From Planctomycetota bacterium (GTDB lineage: Bacteria > Planctomycetota > PLA2 > JAEUHO01), in contig JADZCA010000074.1 of the NCBI GenBank assembly GCA_020851795.1, positions 1-64,000 on the forward strand: a stretch of 64,000 bases of DNA, read 5' to 3'. Numbering within the stretch: position 1 is the stretch's first letter; the number at the start of each line of letters is the position of its first letter. Positions 9,299-17,878 of the stretch are shown here, in pieces. Made by a program: the position numbers and the translations under genes. Below the pieces are notes generated by a model. It searched no databases and was not told the origin of the DNA. It saw only the letters and a list, made by a program, of their open reading frames with translations.

Positions 9299-9428
9299 CC
9301 GCCGCACGGTATCCGACGCGGCCCCGCGCCGGACCGCCCGGCCGCGTGGCCCCCGGTCGGTCGAGGAGCCATCGGGAGCGGCGCGGGGCGGCCGGGTAGG
9401 ATCCCGCGGCCCCCCCGGAGCCGCCCCG

Positions 9429-12400
9429 ATGCGTCGCCTCCCCGCCCCCGTCCTGTGGCTCGCGCTCGTCGTCCTCGCGTTCGCGCGCCCCGCGGCCGCC
9501 GACGAGCCCGCGGTCACGCTGCAGCTCTCCATGGTCGGCGAGGTCAGCGCGGTCGGCGACGGCACGGCGACGGCGACGCTGTCGATGCCGGCGGCGGTGT
9601 ACGGGAAGCTCAAGGAGATGGCGCCCGACCCGCGGCGCTGGATCCAGGACCTCGCGCCCAACCGCTCCAACCTCGAGACGGTCAACCCGACCGCGCGCTA
9701 CGACGACGCCCTCCACGCGGTCGTGATCGCGATGCAGCAGAAGGGGCTCGTCCACAACCGGGGCGACGGACGCTGGGAGCTCGAGTTCGAGTTCGACGCG
9801 ACGCTGTCGCGCACGAGCCCCGAGGGCGCGGCGCGCCCGACGGCGTGGTTCACGACGAAGGGCGAGTTCAACGGCACGCCCTACGCCGGCGAGATCGTCG
9901 TGACGCTGCCCGCGGGCGCCACCGAGGCCGGCTGGGACCCCGCCCGCCGCATCCTCTCCTACCGGCTGCGCCCGGCGGCCGCCACCGGCGCCGCGCGGCT
10001 GACGGCGGACTTCCGCGCCCGCGACCGGATCATGTCCACGATCTACAAGGTCTACGGCCTCGGGTCGGAGCTGCCCGGGTTCTGGATCGCCAAGACCGTG
10101 TTCCGCAACGAGGGCAGCGGCGTCGCGCGCAACCTGCGCGTGCGCTACCGCCTGCAGGGCTACGGCGAGTGGACGCCGTGGGAGAAGGTCCCCGAGGTCG
10201 TCCCCGGCCAGACCGTGGTCAGCGTCCTGCACCCGGTGCTCGAGGCCTCGATCGCGCGCCTGAAGTCGAACACGCCCGCGAACCTCCTGCTCGAGTGGAC
10301 CTACGACGACGGCACGGGCAGGAAGGTCGAGGACGACGACGCGCGCAAGGTCGTGATCCTCGGCGTGAACGAGTACGTGTTCGGCAACCTGACCAAGGGC
10401 GAGTCGTCGGGCAGCTGGCACGACGAGTTCAACAACGCGCCGCTGCTCGCCGCGTGGGTCTCGCGCAACGACGGCGCCGTCAAGCACTTCGCGGCGATGG
10501 CCAACCGCAACGCGGGCGGGCTCGGCGCCGGCTCCGACGACGCGTCGGCGCTGCGCGTGCTGCGCGCCTGCTACGAGCTGATGCAGCGCAACGACTTCAC
10601 GTACCAGCACCCGCCCACGCTGACGGACCGCTCGGTGTCCTTCGACGCGAAGGGCGTGCAGAACGTGAAGTTCCCGCGCGAGACGATGCGCGACCGCTCG
10701 GGCACGTGCATCGACCTCGCGATCCTCTACGCCGCGATGGTCAACGCGATCGGCCTCCAGCCCGTGCTCGCGCTGATCCCCGGCCACTGCTTCCCGGTGG
10801 TCAAGCTGCCCAGCGGGCGCATGGCGGCGGTGGAGACGACGGGCGTGCAGGGCGGCCTGCGCGTCGGCTCGGCCTCGTTCGACCAGGTGCAGGCGTACGG
10901 CGACCAGGAGTTCGCCAAGGCGCAGGCCGACGGCCGCATCTACCTGATCGACGTCCGCGAGCTGTGGTCGCAGGGCATCTCGAACCCCGAGCTCGAGGAC
11001 CTGCCCGCCGACATCCTCCAGCGCTGGGGCCTGTCCGAGGAGGGCAAGGGAGGCCCGTCGCCGGGCCCCGGCCCGGGTCCCGGCCCCGGCCCCGGCCCCG
11101 CGCCGTCGGCCGAGCTCGACGCGCTGCTCGGCGTGTGGGGCGGCGTGCTCGACGAGGCGCGCATCGACGACGAGCTGTTCCTCGACGCGATGAAGCTCGG
11201 CGTCGAGCGCCAGGGCGGGACGTGGCGCGCCGGCGTGCGGATGGAGTTCACGGTCAAGAAGGACGGCCAGGAGCGAAAGGTCGTCGGCTCCGGCATCTAC
11301 GAGGGCGGCGCCGCGCAGGGCGGCGGCGTGCGCTTCGCGGCGCAGACGCTCGAGCGCACCGACGTCGCCACGGGCGAGAAGGGCCCGCTCAACGGCAACC
11401 CGCTGACGCTCACGATGCTCGACGACGGGCGCATCCGCGCGGTGTTCGAGGGCGAGGGCGGCTTCACCGTGTCGCTGCGCCGCGCCGAGGACGGCGGCCC
11501 GCAGCCGTCGGGCCCGCTCGCCTCGCTCGTGGGCTCCTACGGCGGCGCGATGGGCAAGTCGCGCGTCGAGAGCAACGTGCTCCTCGACGAGATGTACCTC
11601 GACCTCGCCCAGGCGGCCGACGGGTCGTGGACGGCCACGATGCGGCTCGCGGTGACCGTCGAGCAGGACGGCGGGCTCCACGTCGACATCGAGACGGAGT
11701 ACCGCGGCGGCCGCGTCGTCGGCGGGGAGCTCAAGTTCCCCCAGACGCCGTGGCACCGCTCGGTGCCGAGCACGGGCCAGCGCGACGACCTCGCCGGCTA
11801 CCCGATGACGATCACGCCCAAGGAGGGCGGGCTCGCGGGCGCCTTCGAGGGCGCGTGGACGTTCACGCTCGCGCGGCGCGGGGACGCGCCGAAGGCGGAG
11901 ACGCACGGCGCGCTGCTCGGCGCGTTCGGCGGCGGGATGGGCGGCGCCGACCTCGGCTCGGGCGTCAAGCTCGACGAGATGTACATCGACGTGGCCCGTG
12001 CCGGCGACGGCTCCTACACCGCCGAGGTGCGGATGAACATGACCGTGTCGGCCGGCGGCGGGACGCCCATCGTGATCCGGGTCCACTGCACCGACGGCCA
12101 GCCCGACGGCGAGTCCCTGCGGTTCCCGAAGGTGCCGTGGGAGCGGACGGTGACCGCGACGGGCGCGAAGTCGCCCATCGAAGGGAATCCGCTGCTCCTC
12201 ACGCCGGCCCCGGGCGGCCTCAAGGGCATCTTCGAGGGCTCGGACGGCTTCAACTTCACGCTCAAGCGCAGCGGCGACGCGCCGCCCGTGCGCACCGCGC
12301 CGCGGCCGGCCCCGAACCCGACGCTCGGCGGCTGGGGCGGCCGCATCGACTCGACCGTCCAGGGCGTGTTCGTCGAGACGCTGACGATCGACGTCGAGAC

Positions 12401-12680
12401 GACGTCGAACGGCCTGCGCGCCACGCTGCGCTCGACGGTGCGCGTCACGAACGACGCGGGCCGGCCGGTGCGGCTCGAGATCACGTCGGTGTACGCGGGC
12501 CCGACGACCCCGCGCGGGCTCTCGCTCCGCTCGATCTCGCGCACGGCCAAGCGCCTCTCCGACGGCTACACGCAGGACCTCGGCTCGGGCTCGATCGACG
12601 CCCACGTCGAGAACGGCAAGCTCGTCGGCACGCTCTCCGACTCCGCCGGCTCGATGCCCTTCACGCTCCTGCGGCGGTAG
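9429..12680 (+). CDS. Secreted transglutaminase-like protein with four tandem C-terminal repeat domains
   Basis: A 1083-residue exported protein. The signal peptide is MRRLPAPVLWLALVVLAFARPAAA; ATG 9429 is preceded by CCGGAG. Residues ~400-480 carry a transglutaminase-like core: SGTCIDLAILYAAMVNAIG with Cys427, then IPGHCFPVVKL with His453. The third position looks like Glu (MAAVETTG) rather than Asp. A (PG)n linker at ~544-560 is followed by four copies of a ~120-residue domain, starting near 562, 697, 828 and 968. Each opens with L-x-G-x-x-GG, has a LDEMYLDLA-like strand and closes with GxFEGxxxFTLxR; copy 4 is the most divergent. Copies 1-3 end with a basic residue pair. The N-terminal ~370 residues are strand-rich and unassigned. 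The 3' end overlaps the convergent ABC ATPase gene by 20 bp. Confidence 0.88.
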   Translation: MRRLPAPVLWLALVVLAFARPAAADEPAVTLQLSMVGEVSAVGDGTATATLSMPAAVYGKLKEMAPDPRRWIQDLAPNRSNLETVNPTARYDDALHAVVIAMQQKGLVHNRGDGRWELEFEFDATLSRTSPEGAARPTAWFTTKGEFNGTPYAGEIVVTLPAGATEAGWDPARRILSYRLRPAAATGAARLTADFRARDRIMSTIYKVYGLGSELPGFWIAKTVFRNEGSGVARNLRVRYRLQGYGEWTPWEKVPEVVPGQTVVSVLHPVLEASIARLKSNTPANLLLEWTYDDGTGRKVEDDDARKVVILGVNEYVFGNLTKGESSGSWHDEFNNAPLLAAWVSRNDGAVKHFAAMANRNAGGLGAGSDDASALRVLRACYELMQRNDFTYQHPPTLTDRSVSFDAKGVQNVKFPRETMRDRSGTCIDLAILYAAMVNAIGLQPVLALIPGHCFPVVKLPSGRMAAVETTGVQGGLRVGSASFDQVQAYGDQEFAKAQADGRIYLIDVRELWSQGISNPELEDLPADILQRWGLSEEGKGGPSPGPGPGPGPGPGPAPSAELDALLGVWGGVLDEARIDDELFLDAMKLGVERQGGTWRAGVRMEFTVKKDGQERKVVGSGIYEGGAAQGGGVRFAAQTLERTDVATGEKGPLNGNPLTLTMLDDGRIRAVFEGEGGFTVSLRRAEDGGPQPSGPLASLVGSYGGAMGKSRVESNVLLDEMYLDLAQAADGSWTATMRLAVTVEQDGGLHVDIETEYRGGRVVGGELKFPQTPWHRSVPSTGQRDDLAGYPMTITPKEGGLAGAFEGAWTFTLARRGDAPKAETHGALLGAFGGGMGGADLGSGVKLDEMYIDVARAGDGSYTAEVRMNMTVSAGGGTPIVIRVHCTDGQPDGESLRFPKVPWERTVTATGAKSPIEGNPLLLTPAPGGLKGIFEGSDGFNFTLKRSGDAPPVRTAPRPAPNPTLGGWGGRIDSTVQGVFVETLTIDVETTSNGLRATLRSTVRVTNDAGRPVRLEITSVYAGPTTPRGLSLRSISRTAKRLSDGYTQDLGSGSIDAHVENGKLVGTLSDSAGSMPFTLLRR

Positions 12681-13359
12681 CGGGCGGCGAGCCCGCGGCG
12701 GTCGTCGCCTCGAGGCGGCCGTCGCGCAGGTGCAGCACGCGGTGCGCGCCGGCGAGCATCTCGGGGTCGTGCGTGACGACGACGAGCGCGGCGCGGCCCA
12801 CGCAGGCGCGCAGGACGTCCATCACCGCGTGGCCCGTCGGGTGGTCGAGGAAGGCGGTCGGCTCGTCGGCGAGCACGAGGTCGGGGTCGTTGGCGAGCGC
12901 GCGGAGCAGCCCCGCGCGCTGGCGCTCGCCGCCCGAGACGCGGTGCGGGCGCTCGTCGAGGAGGTGCGCCACGCCGACCCGGCGGGCGAGGTCCTCGACG
13001 CGCGCCGCGGCCCCCGGCCCCGTCGCGTGGACGAGCGCGTTCTCGCGCAGCGAGAGCCAGGGCACGAGGAACGGCTCCTGGAACACGAACCCCACGTGGC
13101 GGCGGCGCAGCGCCGCGTTGCGGTCCGGGGCCGCGTCGAGCGGCCGCCCGAGCAGCAGGACCCGCCCCGTCGTCGGCCGGCGCAGCCCGGCGAGCAGGAA
13201 GAGCAGGCTCGACTTGCCCGAGCCCGACGGGCCCACCAGCCCGACGAACTCGCCGCGGGCGACGTCGAGGTCGAGCGCCTCGACCGCGGTCGTTCGGCGG
13301 GCGCCGTCGCCGTAGACGAGCGACAGCGCGCGGGCGGAGAGGACCGGCGCCTCGCTCAC
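12661..13359 (-). CDS. ABC transporter ATP-binding protein (LolD/MacB type)
   Basis: A 232-residue ABC ATPase. Walker A GPSGSGKSSL, Q-loop FVFQEPFLVPW, signature VSGGERQRAGLLRAL and Walker B LVLADEPTAFLDHP are all intact, with the switch His in VVVTHDPEM. The family drives export or lipoprotein release together with FtsX/MacB-fold permeases, and such a permease is immediately upstream. GTG 13359 overlaps the permease stop by 4 bp (GTGA). The signature has VSGGE instead of LSGGQ, common in this family. The last ~15 residues are Ala/Thr/Pro-rich. It is the third gene of the ileS-permease-ATPase run. Confidence 0.93.
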   Translation of the reverse strand: MSEAPVLSARALSLVYGDGARRTTAVEALDLDVARGEFVGLVGPSGSGKSSLLFLLAGLRRPTTGRVLLLGRPLDAAPDRNAALRRRHVGFVFQEPFLVPWLSLRENALVHATGPGAAARVEDLARRVGVAHLLDERPHRVSGGERQRAGLLRALANDPDLVLADEPTAFLDHPTGHAVMDVLRACVGRAALVVVTHDPEMLAGAHRVLHLRDGRLEATTAAGSPPATAAGA

Positions 13360-14567
13360 GCGTTCCTCCGCTGCAGGATCGTGACGGGGTCCATGCGCCG
13401 CAGCCGGGCCGCGAGCACGAGCGCCCCGGCGGCCGCCGACGCCAGCGGCAGCGCCGCGGACAGCGCGAGCGCGTACGGGTCGAAGAAGCGGAGCAGGATG
13501 GCCCGGGGCCGCAGCACCTGCGCCTCCCAGACGGCGAGGAAGCCGTAGCCGAGCGCGAGCCCGAGCGCGAGCGCGACGGCGGCCGCGAGCCCGCTCTCGG
13601 CCGCGAGCCGGGCGGCGAGGGAGCGCCGCGTGCGCCCGAGCGCGAGCAGCAGCGCGAACTCGTCGCTGCGGGCCTGGAACGCGATCAGGTGGAGCAGCAC
13701 GACCACCAGCCCGACGATCGCGGTCACCGCGCCGACCACGGCGTTGACGAGCGTCGGGAGGTTCTCGAGCATCTTCTTCGTGCGGGCGCGCCAGTACGCC
13801 TCGTCCCACACCTTGAAGGCCTTCTTCCCCTCGGCGTTCGTCGCCGCGTGGAGGTACGCGTCGCTCTGCGCCTTGCGGCCGGGCCGCGCGTAGACGACCT
13901 GGAACGACTCGATGCGGGCGAGCACGAAGTCCGGGACCGTCGCGTAGGCGAGGTCGACGAGCCCGACGCGCGCCGGCCCCTCGACGAGCCCCACGACCGT
14001 GAAGCGCCCGGGCGTCACGTCCTCGGGGTCCACGAGCCGCCCGAAGCGGCTCCCGAGCGCGAGGCCGCGGGCGCGGGCGACGTCGGCGGGGACCACCGCG
14101 CCGTCGCTGCCGGGCGCAGGGAGCGTCCCCGCGACGAGCCGGTTGCCGATGCGCGCGAGGAAGTCGGCCTGGTCGGCCCCTTCGAGCGCGAGGAGCATCG
14201 CGTACGACTCGCCGACGATCATCGGCGTCTGCATCCACAGCGCCTTGGCGCGCACCCGCCGCTGCATCGCCGGGTTGGCGTCGAGCAGCGCCGAGAGCGC
14301 GGGGTCGAAGTCGTTGCGCTCGGAGGGCGTCACGCCCGTGTAGTGCGAGAGCGGCGCGATGTTGGCCTCGACGGTCGCCTCGAAGCCCGTCAGGGGCGTC
14401 ACGACCGCGAGCACCAGCGCCGTCACGAGCGCCTGCACCACGACGGCGGGCATCACGCGGCGAGGGTTGCGCACGAGCCAGGCCAGCGGCCCGGGCGCAC
14501 GCCCCGCCGCCCCGCGCGTCGCGGGCGCGCGCGCGGGGACGGACGCGGGCGACGGGGCCTCGCTCAC
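13356..14567 (-). CDS. FtsX/MacB-like ABC transporter permease
   Basis: A 403-residue permease with the FtsX-family layout. One N-terminal transmembrane helix (VVVQALVTALVLAVVTPLTGF) is followed by a large periplasmic domain at ~60-245. Three C-terminal helices follow: LVNAVVGAVTAIVGLVVVLLHL, LAAAVALALGLALGYGFLAV and the last near 360-385. The terminal 'RRMDPVTILQRRNA' is the typical coupling end of these permeases. GTG 14567 overlaps the ileS stop by 4 bp (GTGA), and its own stop overlaps the ATPase start the same way. A single copy implies a homodimeric transporter. The substrate is unknown; lipoprotein or lipid handling and antibiotic export are both possible for this fold. Confidence 0.88.
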   Translation of the reverse strand: MSEAPSPASVPARAPATRGAAGRAPGPLAWLVRNPRRVMPAVVVQALVTALVLAVVTPLTGFEATVEANIAPLSHYTGVTPSERNDFDPALSALLDANPAMQRRVRAKALWMQTPMIVGESYAMLLALEGADQADFLARIGNRLVAGTLPAPGSDGAVVPADVARARGLALGSRFGRLVDPEDVTPGRFTVVGLVEGPARVGLVDLAYATVPDFVLARIESFQVVYARPGRKAQSDAYLHAATNAEGKKAFKVWDEAYWRARTKKMLENLPTLVNAVVGAVTAIVGLVVVLLHLIAFQARSDEFALLLALGRTRRSLAARLAAESGLAAAVALALGLALGYGFLAVWEAQVLRPRAILLRFFDPYALALSAALPLASAAAGALVLAARLRRMDPVTILQRRNA

Positions 14568-17500
14568 CGCGCGACCGGCTCCATCGCCACGCGCAGGGAC
14601 GCGCCGGCCACCTCGAGGGCCGCCGCGCCCGGCGCCGACGCCGCGACGGCGTCCTCGACGAGCTCGACGGCGAGGAGCTCCTCGGCCGCGAACGCCGCGT
14701 GCGCGCGCAGCGCGGCGGCCAGCGCCCCGTCGGCGGCCCAGCGGACCCGCACGCGGTCGGTGACCTTGAGGTCGCGGTCCTTGCGCAGGCCCTGCAGCGC
14801 GTGGACGGCCTCGCGCGCGAGGCCCTCGGCGGCGAGCTCGGGCGTGACGGTGGTGTCGAGGCGCACGAGGATGCCCGCCGCGAACTCCGACGTCCCGCCG
14901 GCGACGTCGGCCGCGACGAACCGCACGTCGCCCGCGAGCAGCTCGGCCTCCCGCCCGCCGCCCAGCGCGAGCCGCGCGGACCCGTCGCGCGAGAGGCGCG
15001 TCGCGAGGTCGCGCGCCGCCGCGGCGTCGAGCCGGGCGATCGCCTCCTCGGTCGGCTGGGTGAGCGCGGCGAGCCTCCTCGCCGCGTCCTTCTTGTTCAG
15101 CGACGCGGTCATCGCCGCGCTCGCCTCGAAGCCACGCACGAGGTCGAGCGTCTTGACGTTGAGCTCGTCGAGCACGACGTCGCGCTGCGCCGCGAGGAAG
15201 TCCATGACGCCCGCGTCGGCGTGCCCGGTCGTCAGCCGCGCGAGGGGCTGGCGCACCTTCGTGCCGGCGCGGTTGCGCGCCGCGTGGCCCAGCGAGACCA
15301 CCGTGCGCAGCGCGTCCATCCTGGACTCGAGGGCGTCGTCGATCGCCGCCGCGTCGGCGACGGGCCAGCGCGCGAGGTGGACGCTGGCGTCGGCCCCCGG
15401 CGCCCCCCCGAGCAGCGCGCGGTGCATCGCGTCGGTCAGGAACGGCGCGAAGGGCGCCATGAGGCGAGCGACCGTGAGCAGCGCGGTGCGCAGCGTCTCG
15501 TAGCCCTCGCGCTTGTCGGGGGTGAGGGCGCCCTTCCAGAAGCGGCGCCGGTTGCGGCGCACGTACCAGTTCGACAGGTCCTCGACGACGAAGTCGGCGA
15601 TGCGCTTGCCCGCGCGCGAGGTCTCGAACGCCTCGAGGTCGGCGGTCACGTCGCGCACGAGGCGGTGCGTGCGCGAGAGCAGCCAGCGGTCGAGCACGCC
15701 CCGCACGCGCGCCGGGGACGCGTCGGCGGCGGTCGCGACGTCGAAGCCGTCGGCGTTGGCGTAGAGCGCGAAGAAGGCGTAGGTGCTCGCGAGGGTGCCG
15801 AAGAGGCGGTTGCGCAGCTCGACCAGCTCGCCCTCGTCGAAGCGCACCGGCAGCCACACGGGGCGCGACGCGAGCAGGTACCAGCGGCTCGCGTCGGCGC
15901 CGAAGCGCGCGACGAGCGCCATCGGGTCCACGACGTTGCCGCGGCTCTTCGACATCTTCTTGCCCTTCGCGTCGAGCACCATGTCGTTGGACACGACGGC
16001 CCGGTAGGCCGGCTTGTCCGCGTGCATCGTGCTGACGGCGAGGAGCGAGTAGAACCAGCCGCGCGTCTGGTCCACGCCCTCCGAGATGAAGTCGGCCGGG
16101 TGGCCGACGGCGACCTTGTCGCGGTTCTCGAAGGGGTAGTGCCACTGCGCGAAGGGCATCGCGCCGGAGTCGAACCAGCAGTCGACGACCTCGGGCGTGC
16201 GCCGCATCGTGCCGCGGCAGCCCGCCGCGCCGCACGCCCAGGTCGCCTCGTCCACGTAGGGGCGGTGGAGGTCGAGCGGCTCGGGGAGCCGGCCGCCGCG
16301 CTCGTGCAGCTGCGCGACCGACCCGACCGCCTCCTGTCGCTTGCAGCCGTCGCAGACCCACACCGGCAGCGGGGTGCCCCAGTAGCGGTCGCGCGAGACG
16401 GCCCAGTCCACGTTGTTCTCGAGCCACTGGCCGAAACGGCCCGCCCCGGTGGCCTCGGGGTACCACGCCACCTGGCGGTTCAGGGCGATCATCCGCTCGC
16501 GGAACTTCGTCGTGGCGAGGTACCACGACTCGCGCGCGTAGTAGAGGAGCGCGGTGTCGCAGCGCCAGCAGTGCGGGTAGGAGTGGACCAGCGTCTCCTG
16601 CAGGAACAGCAGCCCCTGCTCCTTGAGGTGGCGCAGCACGTCCTTGTCGGCCGCCTTCACCGGCTTGCCCGCGACGAGCGCGGCGCGGGGCCCGGGGACG
16701 AAGCAGCCGCGCGCGTCCACGGGGTGGAGGACGGGCAGACCGTCGCGCCGGCCGACCGCGGCGTCGTCCTCGCCGTACGCGGGCGCCATGTGGACGATGC
16801 CCGTGCCGTCGGTGGTGGTCACGAAGGTGGCGGGCCGCACCGTGAACGCGTTCGGCGTCGGCGCGACGTCGTAGAGGTCGAGGAGGCGGCGGTACCGGCG
16901 CCCGACGAGGTCGGAGCCCTTGGCCTGCGCGAGCACCGTCACCTGGTCGGGCTTGGCCTTGAGGGCGTGGAGCCGGGCCTGCGCGAGCCAGAGCACCTCG
17001 GTCTTCCCGCCGCCCTCGGAGAGGCGGACCTTGACGTAGTCCACGTCGGGGTGGACGGCGAGGGCGACGTTGCTCGGGAGCGTCCACGGCGTCGTCGTCC
17101 AGACGAGGAAGGCCTCGGGCAGGTCGTCGCCCGCGGCGTCGAGCGCGCGGAAGCGCACGAAGACGCTCGGGTCCTGGACGTCCTTGAAGCCGAGGCCGAC
17201 CTCGTGCGACGAGAGCGGGGTGCCGCACCGCGGGCAGTACGGCAGCACCTTGTGGCCCTTGTAGAGGATCCCCTTGCGGTGGAACTCGGCGAGCAGGGCC
17301 CAGAGGCTCTCGACGTACTCGTTGCTGCAGGTGATGTAGGCGCTCTGCAGGTCCACCCAGTAGCCGGTGCGGCGGGTGAACTCCTCCCACGCGGAGAGGT
17401 AGGTGAAGACCGACTCGCGGCAGGCCTTGTTGAACACCGCGACGCCGAGCTTCTCGATCGCGTCCTTGCCCGCCAGCCCGAGCTTCTTCTCGGCCTCGAC

Positions 17501-17782
17501 CTCGACCGGGAGGCCGTGCGTGTCCCAGCCCGCCTTGCGCTCGACGTAGAACCCCTGCATCGTCTTCCAGCGGCAGACGAGGTCCTTGATGCTGCGGGAG
17601 ATGAGGTGGTGCATCCCCGGCTTGCCGTTCGCGGTCGGCGGGCCGTCGTAGAAGTGGAACGCCCGGGCCCCGCGGCGGGCCTCGAGGCTGCGGAGGAACG
17701 TGTTCTCCGACGCCCACAGCCCGAGGACCTCCTCCTCGAGGGCGACGAGACGGTCGGGCCGGATGTCTTCGCGCAGGGCCAT
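14564..17782 (-). CDS. ileS: Isoleucine--tRNA ligase, type 2 (IleRS2), GXHH signature
   Basis: A 1072-residue class I aminoacyl-tRNA synthetase that charges tRNA-Ile and edits Val-tRNA. Length, the PPTANGKPG opening and the eukaryote-like body (WRCDTALLYYARESWY) place it in the IleRS2 group. KMSKS is intact at ~609-613 (KKMSKSRGN). The first signature is rearranged: G56-M57-H58-H59 instead of H-x-G-H. Cys pairs are seen in YCPRCGTPL and WVCDGCKRQE. The C-terminal anticodon-binding region is complete (VKTLDLVRGFEASAAM... to the end). This is the only synthetase in the window. The start ATG at 17782 lies 96 bp after the preceding co-directional gene's stop; the stop overlaps the permease start (GTGA), an unusual coupling of a housekeeping enzyme to an ABC exporter. 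Confidence 0.96.
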   Translation of the reverse strand: MALREDIRPDRLVALEEEVLGLWASENTFLRSLEARRGARAFHFYDGPPTANGKPGMHHLISRSIKDLVCRWKTMQGFYVERKAGWDTHGLPVEVEAEKKLGLAGKDAIEKLGVAVFNKACRESVFTYLSAWEEFTRRTGYWVDLQSAYITCSNEYVESLWALLAEFHRKGILYKGHKVLPYCPRCGTPLSSHEVGLGFKDVQDPSVFVRFRALDAAGDDLPEAFLVWTTTPWTLPSNVALAVHPDVDYVKVRLSEGGGKTEVLWLAQARLHALKAKPDQVTVLAQAKGSDLVGRRYRRLLDLYDVAPTPNAFTVRPATFVTTTDGTGIVHMAPAYGEDDAAVGRRDGLPVLHPVDARGCFVPGPRAALVAGKPVKAADKDVLRHLKEQGLLFLQETLVHSYPHCWRCDTALLYYARESWYLATTKFRERMIALNRQVAWYPEATGAGRFGQWLENNVDWAVSRDRYWGTPLPVWVCDGCKRQEAVGSVAQLHERGGRLPEPLDLHRPYVDEATWACGAAGCRGTMRRTPEVVDCWFDSGAMPFAQWHYPFENRDKVAVGHPADFISEGVDQTRGWFYSLLAVSTMHADKPAYRAVVSNDMVLDAKGKKMSKSRGNVVDPMALVARFGADASRWYLLASRPVWLPVRFDEGELVELRNRLFGTLASTYAFFALYANADGFDVATAADASPARVRGVLDRWLLSRTHRLVRDVTADLEAFETSRAGKRIADFVVEDLSNWYVRRNRRRFWKGALTPDKREGYETLRTALLTVARLMAPFAPFLTDAMHRALLGGAPGADASVHLARWPVADAAAIDDALESRMDALRTVVSLGHAARNRAGTKVRQPLARLTTGHADAGVMDFLAAQRDVVLDELNVKTLDLVRGFEASAAMTASLNKKDAARRLAALTQPTEEAIARLDAAAARDLATRLSRDGSARLALGGGREAELLAGDVRFVAADVAGGTSEFAAGILVRLDTTVTPELAAEGLAREAVHALQGLRKDRDLKVTDRVRVRWAADGALAAALRAHAAFAAEELLAVELVEDAVAASAPGAAALEVAGASLRVAMEPVAR

Positions 17783-17878
17783 GGGGCCGGAGGATACCGC
17801 CGCCCCCCGGGCCCCCCCACCGGGCGCGCGGGACCCGCGCCGTCCCCCCCGTCCGCACGCGGGAGGCGGCGCCGCCGG

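Noticed and set aside
11060..11103. GC-rich tandem repeat in DNA
   Set aside because: Encodes the in-frame (PG)n protein linker; treated as part of the gene, not a separate element.
6642..12605. 1987-residue open frame on the minus strand
   Set aside because: Antisense to the transglutaminase-like gene and overlapping the 866-residue gene; no recognisable motif.
6155..13315. 2386-residue open frame on the plus strand
   Set aside because: Spans several genes on both strands with no domain, signal or composition sense; a GC-driven artefact.
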